Notes under the pieces: generated by a model
Database searches by the model: none
Told to the model about the DNA's origin: nothing
The model's input: only the letters and a program-made list of their open reading frames with translations
Translations under genes and position numbers: made by a program
Part shown: piece by piece, positions 7,587 to 13,496 of the stretch
How positions within the stretch are numbered: the first letter of the stretch is position 1
Layout: every line of letters starts with the position of its first letter
NCBI GenBank assembly: GCA_004294465.1
Contig: REAV01000177.1
Span: forward strand, 1 to 13,496
DNA: 13,496 nt
Direction: 5' to 3'
From: Sphingobacteriia bacterium
GTDB taxonomy: Bacteria > Bacteroidota > Bacteroidia > Chitinophagales > Chitinophagaceae

Positions 7587-8219
7587 ATGTCAGAAGCAAG
7601 ATCAAATATTTTAAAAAAAGTAAAACAGGCACTTGTCCATAAAGTGCCTGTTCCCTTTTCAGCCAATCAAGCCACTATTAATAGTGTAGTTCAACCTTCT
7701 CAACAAGAGTTGGAACTAGAATTTGCAGCTAATTTTAGTGGATTGCAAGGACGATTCTCTTATTGTGCCAATCAATCGGAATTGGTTGCTCAATTAAAAA
7801 TATTGTTTGAAACCAGGGGATGGAAAAATATTTATTGCAGAGAAGATGATATAAAATCCAATATAGCAAAACAAGGCTTCTCTATCACTTATTTTGATGA
7901 TTTAGCTCATTGTGATGCTGCGATTACCGGATGCGAATACTTAGTAGCAAGAACCGGAAGTCTATTGTTGAGCAGTACTCAACAGAGTGGAAGAACAGTA
8001 AGTGTTTACGCCCCAGTTCATATTTGTATAGCTAGTACCAAACAGTTGGTTTACGATATCGATGATTCCTTAATGCAGTTAAGAAATAAGTATTCTGCCA
8101 ATTTCCCTAGCATGGTTAGCTTGGCTTCTGGACCTAGTAGAACAGCAGACATTGAAAAAACATTGGTAGTGGGTGTACATGGTCCAAAAGAAGTTTTTTG
8201 TTTTCTCATAGATGAATGA
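7587..8219 (+). CDS. LUD-domain protein, LutC/YkgG-like
   Basis: A 210-aa protein of the LUD (lactate utilization) family. The N-terminal helix RSNILKKVKQAL is typical of LutC. The core has TGCEYLVARTGSLLLSS (about 114-130), and the family signature GPSRTADIE (182-190) followed by VVGVHGPKE (194-202) is complete. In Bacillus, LutC works with iron-sulfur proteins LutA and LutB in L-lactate oxidation. Here neither partner is adjacent; the gene sits 2 bp after ftsH in an envelope-type operon, so a lactate role should not be assumed. No signal peptide or membrane segment is seen, so it should be cytoplasmic. Codons 13-22 contain an 11-bp perfect inverted repeat. The ATG at 7587 is the natural start. 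Confidence 0.85.
   Translation: MSEARSNILKKVKQALVHKVPVPFSANQATINSVVQPSQQELELEFAANFSGLQGRFSYCANQSELVAQLKILFETRGWKNIYCREDDIKSNIAKQGFSITYFDDLAHCDAAITGCEYLVARTGSLLLSSTQQSGRTVSVYAPVHICIASTKQLVYDIDDSLMQLRNKYSANFPSMVSLASGPSRTADIEKTLVVGVHGPKEVFCFLIDE
7624..7652 (+). repeat. 11-bp perfect inverted repeat at the 5' end of the LUD gene
   Basis: AACAGGCACTT (7624-7634) and AAGTGCCTGTT (7642-7652) are exact reverse complements separated by a 7-nt loop. In RNA they would form a stable stem with about five G-C pairs, starting 37 nt downstream of the LUD start codon and 39 nt after the ftsH stop. The following bases (CCCTTTTC) are pyrimidine-rich but not a clean U-tract. It could be an RNA processing site, an attenuator limiting readthrough beyond ftsH, or chance within a coding sequence. 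Confidence 0.8.
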
Positions 8220-8231
8220 TAAATTCAATGT

Positions 8232-8657
8232 ATGGAATCAGCAATTCATCATTTATTTGTTTATAGTTCACTTAGAAGCGGATTTCATCATCCTGCTTAT
8301 AGTTATATAAGTAAATATTTTTTCTTAGTGTCGGAGTGCACTGCAAAAGGAAAATTATTTGAGCAAGATGCATTGGTTGTTGGGGTGCCAACAGAAGATA
8401 ATTTTTTTGTAAAAGGTGAATTATACCATATCAAAGAACCTGCAGAACTTTCTTGGGCAATGGCACAACTAGATGATTACGAAGGTGTGCAAATAGATGA
8501 GGATGGAAACGCTCCAAAATATCAACGCGCATTAACAACTGTTTATCTCGATGGCAAAACCACTGATGCATGGGTATATTGGTTCAATCAACCTATTACA
8601 TCTGGAAAATTTATTGAGAGCGGTGATATCTTGGCATATCTGCAACAAAAGAAATAA
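8232..8657 (+). CDS. Gamma-glutamylcyclotransferase-like (AIG2/GGCT fold) protein
   Basis: A 141-aa protein of the GGCT-like superfamily, whose members cyclise gamma-glutamyl groups to 5-oxoproline or act on related gamma-glutamyl amines. The substrate-binding loop near the N-terminus reads FVYSSLRSG (9-17), where family members usually have VYGTLR-x-G. The presumed catalytic glutamate is E84 in LDDYEG. The rest follows the fold: TAKGKLFEQDALVVGVP, then VKGELYHI, then the strand AWVYWFNQP. No signal peptide. It lies 12 bp after the LUD gene and 6 bp before the lpxH-type gene, so it is in the same operon. The true substrate is unknown. Confidence 0.8.
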   Translation: MESAIHHLFVYSSLRSGFHHPAYSYISKYFFLVSECTAKGKLFEQDALVVGVPTEDNFFVKGELYHIKEPAELSWAMAQLDDYEGVQIDEDGNAPKYQRALTTVYLDGKTTDAWVYWFNQPITSGKFIESGDILAYLQQKK

Positions 8658-8663
8658 TTAAGC

Positions 8664-9419
8664 ATGGTAGCTTCTCCTGACAAAAAAATATATTTTCTTT
8701 CCGATTTTCATTTGGGGGCACCTGATGCAGCAAATAGTTTAATTAGAGAGAAAAAAATAATTGAATTTTTAGATCAGATAAAAGATACAGCAGCAGCCAT
8801 TTTTATAGTTGGAGACATGTTCGATTTCTGGTATGAATATAAACAAGTCATTCCAAAAGGATATGTGCGCTTGTTAGGTAAATTAGCATCAATTACCGAT
8901 GCTGGAATTCCTATACAATTCTTTATTGGTAATCACGATATGTGGATGAGTGGTTATTTCGAAAAGGAATTGAATATTCCTGTTTACCATGAACCTAAAA
9001 TATTTACCTGGAACAATAAACGATTTTATATAGGTCATGGAGATGGATTGGGCCCCGGCGATCATGGATATAAATTCATTAAAAAGGTATTTAGAAATCC
9101 TGTTTGTAAATGGCTATTCGGTTGGTTGCATCCAGATCTGGGTATCGGGCTAGCCAACTATTTCAGCAGAAAAAGCAGAGAAAAAACCGGAACAGCAAAC
9201 GAGCTTTTTTTAGGAGAAGAGAGTGAGTGGCTGATTGTTTATTCAAAAGAGTTGATTCAAAAAGAACATTTTGATTATTTAATTTTTGGCCATCGTCATT
9301 ATCCGATTGATTTTAAATTATCCGAAACAAGTAGGTATATAAATTTAGGTGATTGGATCAGTAATTTTACATACGCAGAGTTTGATGGAACTGAGCTTAA
9401 ACTTTGCAAATACCATTAA
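8664..9419 (+). CDS. lpxH: UDP-2,3-diacylglucosamine diphosphatase (LpxH-type metallophosphoesterase)
   Basis: Hydrolyses UDP-2,3-diacylglucosamine to lipid X (2,3-diacylglucosamine 1-phosphate) and UMP in lipid A synthesis, at the cytoplasmic face of the inner membrane. The protein is 251 aa. All calcineurin-like metal motifs are visible: SDFH (D14, H16), GDMFDFW (D51), GNHD (N90, H91), GHGD (H125) and GHRH (H210, H212). The FDFW signature after the second motif separates LpxH-type enzymes from generic phosphoesterases. The hydrophobic, basic segment around 137-170 fits the membrane-binding lid seen in this family. LpxI and LpxG are alternative enzymes for this step, but the motifs favour LpxH. 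It starts 6 bp after the GGCT-like gene and ends 16 bp before the channel gene. Confidence 0.88.
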   Translation: MVASPDKKIYFLSDFHLGAPDAANSLIREKKIIEFLDQIKDTAAAIFIVGDMFDFWYEYKQVIPKGYVRLLGKLASITDAGIPIQFFIGNHDMWMSGYFEKELNIPVYHEPKIFTWNNKRFYIGHGDGLGPGDHGYKFIKKVFRNPVCKWLFGWLHPDLGIGLANYFSRKSREKTGTANELFLGEESEWLIVYSKELIQKEHFDYLIFGHRHYPIDFKLSETSRYINLGDWISNFTYAEFDGTELKLCKYH

Positions 9420-9435
9420 TGGAAAGTAGTTTTCT

Positions 9436-10524
9436 ATGGAATCATTTTTACATAAAATTATTTTAGACAATACCGTTGAAAGCTATCTCTATGTGTTTGG
9501 TGTAATTGCATTGACTTTTATTCTAAAAAGAATAGTTTCGAAGTATTTAGCCAAATTGTTATTTAAGCTAGTTGGAAAAGCCGGAAAAAAAATTGCACGT
9601 GAATCTTTTCTAAGCCTGGTTTTACAGCCTTTGGATTTATTTTTGATTTTACTCATTGCGTTGATCGCTTTTGATAAGTTACATTTTCCTCAAGTTCTTG
9701 ATTTTAAGATACACAGGGTAGGTTTTAGACAAATAATTGATGCGATTGCAGATGGAGTGTTGATAGTAGCTTTTATTTGGCTTTGTTTGCGAATCATCGA
9801 TTTTATTGCCTTGATATTGGAGGAGAAAGCCAATTTAACAACTGATCAAACCGATAATCAACTTATCATATTCTTTAAAGATTTCTTTAAGGCAATTCTG
9901 GTGATAATTGGGGTATTGCTCATTCTTAGATTTTCTTTTAACAAGAATATTGGCAATCTGCTCACTGGCTTAAGTATAGTAGGAGCTGCTATTGCATTGG
10001 CAACTAGAGAAAGTATGGAGAATTTGATTGCGTCGTTTATCATTTTCTTTGACAAACCATTTGTAACAGGCGATTTGGTAAAAGTAAATTCCTTTACGGG
10101 TACAATCGAAAAAATAGGTTTAAGAAGTACAAGAATCCGCACACAAGAAAAAACGTATATATCTGTTCCCAATAAACAAATGGTAGATACTATTGTAGAC
10201 AATATCTCTTTGCGTACAGAACGTAAAGCTGATATCAAACTAGAAATAGATTTAGGAGCAAGTGTGCAACAATTAGCAGCTTTAATTAAAGCAATTGAGC
10301 AAATAGTGGCGCCTCCGTTTTCAACTCAATGCTTAGTCAATTTGGTTGACACAGGTAAAAATGCGCATGTAATTAGTATAGAATATTATTCATCCATTGA
10401 TCAAACCATCGAAACCTTTTTAAATGAGCGGCAGGCCGTTTTATTAAAAATTGTTGAATGGATGGAAGTCAATCAACTTAGGATGGCTGCGGCTAATACG
10501 GATGTGACGGTTCGCAGTTATTAG
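9436..10524 (+). CDS. Small-conductance mechanosensitive channel, MscS family
   Basis: Pressure-relief channel of the inner membrane that opens on osmotic downshock. The protein is 362 aa. Hydrophobic segments are visible at about 16-31, 60-80, 103-127 and 148-166, followed by the pore-lining helix at about 172-190 (NLLTGLSIVGAAIALATRES). The MscS beta-domain follows: FFDKPFVTGDLVKV, then GTIEKIGLRSTRIRTQEKTYISVPN (about 204-246). The C-terminal alpha/beta cytosolic cage domain runs to the end. With about five membrane segments it is larger than E. coli MscS (three). It is the last gene of the plus-strand run and ends 17 bp from the convergent MerR stop, with no obvious terminator between them. 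Confidence 0.9.
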   Translation: MESFLHKIILDNTVESYLYVFGVIALTFILKRIVSKYLAKLLFKLVGKAGKKIARESFLSLVLQPLDLFLILLIALIAFDKLHFPQVLDFKIHRVGFRQIIDAIADGVLIVAFIWLCLRIIDFIALILEEKANLTTDQTDNQLIIFFKDFFKAILVIIGVLLILRFSFNKNIGNLLTGLSIVGAAIALATRESMENLIASFIIFFDKPFVTGDLVKVNSFTGTIEKIGLRSTRIRTQEKTYISVPNKQMVDTIVDNISLRTERKADIKLEIDLGASVQQLAALIKAIEQIVAPPFSTQCLVNLVDTGKNAHVISIEYYSSIDQTIETFLNERQAVLLKIVEWMEVNQLRMAAANTDVTVRSY

Positions 10525-10541
10525 TTATTGTGGCGAGATTT

Positions 10542-11213
10542 TTAGTTCTTGTTATCCAATGAAGATTTTAACTCCAATAAAAAACCCTTGAAGCTGGTTA
10601 AAACCTGCACCAATTGTGTTTCTGTATCAATCTTCCCCTTATTATTTTTCAAATAACTTTTTGCGCCTTCTATAGAAAATTTACGCTGGCGCAGTAAAAA
10701 ATAAATCAATTCTAAATTTTTTATATCCTCTGCTCTGAAAAGACGGTCACCTTTTCGGGTTTTTCTGGGCTGTAAAATATCAAATTCATTTTCCCAATAT
10801 CTTAGTAAAGAGGTATTTACTTTAAACCAAGAAGCCACTTCGCTGATTGAATAATATAATTTCTTTTGAAGTGTTTCATCATCTGGCACATCAATTAAAT
10901 CTACTGTTGCATTGATTTCCTTGAATGATTTTCTACCTCTTTTACTTTCAGGTTTTATGGTTTCTTTAGGAGATGGAGCAGCTTTTATTTTTACAATAAT
11001 CTGTTCGTTTGAATATACAACTTCGGGAATAGTAGCAGCATCTCTATTGGTATTATTATGAACAATAGGTGCGGAATTAGCAGTCTTAGCTGGCTCTACA
11101 ATAGTACTTGGAGAACTAGGGTTGTTTTTTACTGGCTGTTTGGATTTTTTTGCTGGTGTGGGATTTTCCATAGGCATCCCAAAAAGATCCAATTGTTGTA
11201 TTAATTTTGCCAT
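10542..11213 (-). CDS. MerR-family transcriptional regulator with long disordered N-terminus
   Basis: A 223-aa DNA-binding protein. The winged-helix MerR domain is at about 120-189: YYSISEVASWFKVNTSLLRYWENEF (recognition region), then RKTRKGDRLFRAEDIKNLELIYFLL, then the second helix pair FSIEGAKSYLK. The short C-terminal helix (about 195-220) gives a possible dimerisation segment. No effector-binding domain or cysteine cluster is present, so the signal cannot be predicted. Residues 12-115 are low-complexity, rich in Pro, Ser, Asn and Lys, with a basic patch KRGRK (91-95). The extreme N-terminus contains QLDLF (7-11), identical to the bacterial beta-clamp-binding consensus. It is divergent from the hydroxyacyl-CoA dehydrogenase gene, which it could regulate (inference only). 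Confidence 0.88.
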   Translation of the reverse strand: MAKLIQQLDLFGMPMENPTPAKKSKQPVKNNPSSPSTIVEPAKTANSAPIVHNNTNRDAATIPEVVYSNEQIIVKIKAAPSPKETIKPESKRGRKSFKEINATVDLIDVPDDETLQKKLYYSISEVASWFKVNTSLLRYWENEFDILQPRKTRKGDRLFRAEDIKNLELIYFLLRQRKFSIEGAKSYLKNNKGKIDTETQLVQVLTSFKGFLLELKSSLDNKN

Positions 11214-11300
11214 ATATTAAAATTAGCACGATTTTGTTGTCGGTGCACCTAAAAATAGCTCGAGTGGATAAGATGTAAGTATCTTGCCCATTCAAACATT
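11214..11300. promoter_or_regulatory. Divergent intergenic region with a GGTGCACC palindrome
   Basis: These 87 bp separate two divergent genes and must hold both promoters. An 8-bp perfect palindrome GGTGCACC is at 11242-11249, and a weaker dyad AAGAT-N6-ATCTT is at 11270-11285, just upstream of the dehydrogenase ATG. On the minus strand TATTTTTA (11250-11257) resembles the TAnnTTTG element with one mismatch and directly abuts the palindrome, which would then lie near the transcription start. No full TAnnTTTG is seen on the plus strand. Confidence 0.3.
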
Positions 11301-12149
11301 ATGAAATCAATTCAATCTATAGTTGTTTGTGGTGCTGGAACCATGGGAAGCGGAATAGCACAGGTGGCTATCCAGGCGGGCTTGAAAACCATTCAATTCG
11401 ATTTGAATGAATCTGCATTGGCAAAAAGTAAGGAAACGATTCAGGCGCAAATAAAACGATTGGTGGAGAAAGGCAAATTATCCGAAGACCAAAAAGCGCA
11501 AATGTTGGGCTTACTGCATTTTACTTCATCTATACAAGATTGCAAGGCAGATCTTATTATTGAAGCAATCATTGAAAAAATAGAAGTCAAAATTGAATTG
11601 TTTAAACAATTGGCTGCAATTAATGGCCCGTCTACTATTTTAGCCACCAATACTTCGTCTATAAGTATTGATGCAATTGCTGATGGATTAGTTGAACCAT
11701 CTATGTTAGTAGGGATGCATTTTTTTAATCCTGCTCCTATAATGAAATTAGTAGAAGTGATAGCTGGCAAGCATAGTTCTCCTGAAGCAATTGAATTACT
11801 GATGAATTTGACAAAAACTATGGGGAAGGTACCTGTACTTTGTACTGATTCACCTGGCTTTATAGTAAATAGGGTTGCCCGTCATTATTATCTTGAAGCT
11901 ATGGAAATGGTGAGTAATGGATTAATTGACATTGAATCAGTGGATTCAATGATGGAAGCTGCAGGATTTAAAATGGGTCCATTTAAATTAATGGACTTAA
12001 TTGGTATGGATATTAATTTTAGTGTAAGTAATATAGTTTGGGAAGCTTTGGGTAAGCCCCCAAGATTAACACCATCCCCGTTGCAAAGAGAAAAAGTTGC
12101 AAATGGAGAGTTAGGAAAGAAAACCGGCAAAGGTTTTTATAGCTATTAA
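11301..12149 (+). CDS. hbd: 3-hydroxybutyryl-CoA dehydrogenase (3-hydroxyacyl-CoA dehydrogenase family)
   Basis: NAD(P)-dependent interconversion of 3-hydroxyacyl-CoA and acetoacetyl-CoA-type substrates, used in fatty-acid or amino-acid breakdown or in butyrate-type synthesis. The protein is 282 aa, the usual size for the single-function enzyme. The Rossmann nucleotide loop is GAGTMGSG (11-18). The catalytic set of clostridial Hbd is matched: S119 in ATNTSS, H140 in GMHFFNPAP, E152 in VEVI, and N190 in GFIVNR. The C-terminal helical dimerisation domain ends in the family motif GKKTGKGFYSY. There is no crotonase domain, so it is not FadB/FadJ. It is a single transcription unit, divergent from the MerR gene and converging on the lipoprotein gene 10 bp away. 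The direction and chain length in vivo cannot be told. Confidence 0.93.
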   Translation: MKSIQSIVVCGAGTMGSGIAQVAIQAGLKTIQFDLNESALAKSKETIQAQIKRLVEKGKLSEDQKAQMLGLLHFTSSIQDCKADLIIEAIIEKIEVKIELFKQLAAINGPSTILATNTSSISIDAIADGLVEPSMLVGMHFFNPAPIMKLVEVIAGKHSSPEAIELLMNLTKTMGKVPVLCTDSPGFIVNRVARHYYLEAMEMVSNGLIDIESVDSMMEAAGFKMGPFKLMDLIGMDINFSVSNIVWEALGKPPRLTPSPLQREKVANGELGKKTGKGFYSY

Positions 12150-12159
12150 ATAAAAATAG

Positions 12160-13496
12160 TTAGAGGGTGATGGTTACTTCATTATCCCAATTACCCCTTA
12201 CAGTAAATACTTTTGAAATAAGCTTTACAATTTCTGGTTGTTTGTTGATTTTTCCGAAAGAGCCAGTATCCCAAATACCATTTTGATTGGTATCGTATAA
12301 AATTCTTAAATCATATGTTCCGGGCTTATATAGTTTTCGGTTTATTTCAAAAGAATTAAGTGGAATAGACTCTACTATATTATCTGATTGTACTACTTGT
12401 AAAACAGGATGTTTAGCTAAATTCAAATTAACGAACCTTAATTTTATACTTCCGTAATCAGCTTCTTTCTTGGTAATAAATCGTATGGTATCTGTTTTTG
12501 GCAAAGAAATACCCCCGGTATCTTTAATGGCATCTTTTGCAATGACAATTCTAAATGAAGTCAATTCTTTCCAAGGATAAATAAAACTAATTTTGGTTTT
12601 GCTCGTGTCTAATTCTATTCGATAACCTTTTATTGGCTGGTAATTACTATCACAGAATGCAATTTTACTCGAATCAACTGATTGCAATTTTCTGTTGAAA
12701 CTTAAATTTAAGTTGCTTAATAGATCTTGTTGGCCAGCATCAAAATCAGCACCATATTTTAATCTTTTGTCTTCTTTGGGATTTTTGGTGCTGTTTTCTA
12801 CTGTCCTTGTATTTTTTTCTACTCTTTTAAAAGCTTCAAAAGCATATAAAGTATCATAGGGTGTGTTGTTGCTGATCACCAGATTTTCCGATTTGTAGGC
12901 AAACATTTTTGTGCTATCGTCATATTTTTTCGAATAATCATTGGGTAATACATAGACCCTGAAAGTACCAGCTGATAAATTGGAGAAACTAAACTCACCC
13001 TTCCCGTTGATTTTTGTATAATAGCGAGGTCTCTCTTTTACAATGGCAGAATCATTCAAGTTATTGTGTAATATCACAATGAGTGTAGTGTCAATTTTAC
13101 CTTTTTCAGCTAAGAAGACTTTTCCTTTATAAGAGAAGTCATCAATGGTTTTTCCGGTTGAAAATACATATGCAAAGTTTCTTAAAATATTTCCTTCATT
13201 CACATCCCTAATGGCTTCTCCAAAATGAAGTGAATAAGTAGTAATCTAATGAATCTTTTAATTTTATAGTAACCGACCTTAATTTGTAATCAATGATTGG
13301 ATTGTTTTTAATAGTCGGAGATACAATTAAGTTTTCATTTACGTTTTGAAGGGTTATATATTCATTAAAATTGAGTGTGATCAATTTTGGATTTGTATTA
13401 ACCGCTGAATCTTTTGGTAAAGCAGATAAGAGCATGGGCGGCAAACTGTCTCTCGCTCCTCCGCTTGGTGGAATGATATTTGCACAAGAGCTCATA
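12160..13496 (-). pseudogene. Ig-like (Big_5/SbsA-type) domain lipoprotein; frameshifted and cut by the window edge
   Basis: A Bacteroidota envelope lipoprotein of unknown function. At the right edge the minus strand reads SSCANIIPPSGG, where Cys at about 13484-13486 is a probable lipobox cysteine; the true start and most of the signal peptide lie outside the window. An Ig-like Big_5 domain follows (DSLPPMLL, ITLNFNEYITLQNV, LIVSPTIKNNP, SVTIKLKDSL). The frame then breaks at about 13241-13249 and the first frame stops at 13208-13210. The second frame continues homologous sequence (TTYSLHFGEAIRDVNEGNILRNFAYVFSTG) to the stop at 12160. This downstream part has a carboxypeptidase-regulatory-like strand region (KINGKGEFSFSNLSAGTFRVYVLPND), a charged linker and the C-terminal motif YDTNQNGIWDTG. 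Homologues have x-N-T-T-Y-S where this reads T-T-Y-S, so the change is net -2 (or +1). No T9SS sorting tail is present. Confidence 0.8.

Noticed and set aside
12141..12161. Hairpin at the end of the dehydrogenase gene as a terminator
   Set aside because: The AT-rich 7-bp stem includes a G-U wobble and has no following U-tract, so the signal is too weak to list.
13201..13210. Two separate genes at the right edge, the second starting with GTG at 13203
   Set aside because: The sequence just upstream in that frame (HFGEAIRD) continues the same homology, so the GTG is an internal Val codon of one frameshifted gene.

Overview
The window looks like ordinary chromosomal DNA of a Bacteroidota bacterium, most likely family Chitinophagaceae (Sediminibacterium/Ferruginibacter-like). 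The basis is AT-rich DNA, near absence of Shine-Dalgarno sequences, TAnnTTTG-type -7 promoter elements, an IPExxxVDY-family protein, a Gly-rich-linker FtsH, a stand-alone LUD protein beside ftsH, and the conserved birA / rsfS-ftsH arrangement. The family assignment rests on recalled protein similarity, not on a search. No mobile element, CRISPR array, RNA gene or integration site was recognised, and no gene-free stretch exceeds 100 bases.

Layout. Left edge (1-959, minus): the N-terminal GTPase part of feoB (ferrous iron uptake), broken by a net -1 frameshift in the G1 region and carrying a perfect in-frame 36-bp tandem duplication. Divergent to it (1031-3118, plus): a secreted M28 zinc peptidase with a C-terminal PDZ domain, then an IPExxxVDY-family protein. 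Facing these (4999-3149, minus) is a birA-selD pair: biotin-protein ligase and selenophosphate synthetase. From 5061 to 10524 (plus) is a tightly packed run of six genes: rsfS (ribosome silencing), ftsH (membrane AAA+ protease), a LutC-like LUD protein, a gamma-glutamylcyclotransferase-like protein, an LpxH-type lipid A phosphatase and an MscS-type channel. Gaps inside this run are 58, 2, 12, 6 and 16 bp. Next come a MerR-family regulator (minus) and a divergent 3-hydroxybutyryl-CoA dehydrogenase (plus). At the right edge (minus) is a lipoprotein with an N-terminal Ig-like domain, also split by a frameshift and cut by the window end.

How the genes fit together: rsfS-ftsH-LUD-GGCT-lpxH-mscS combines translation control, membrane-protein quality control, lipid A synthesis and osmotic protection, a cell-envelope housekeeping cluster. 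birA and rsfS are divergent, both appear to use TTG start codons, and their candidate -7 elements are adjacent on opposite strands within 17 bp.

I see no novel multi-gene system. The points most worth a second look are the two frameshifted genes and the feoB tandem duplication; an 11-bp perfect inverted repeat just inside the LUD gene; a perfect beta-clamp-binding-like motif at the N-terminus of the MerR protein; and the birA/rsfS start and promoter arrangement.
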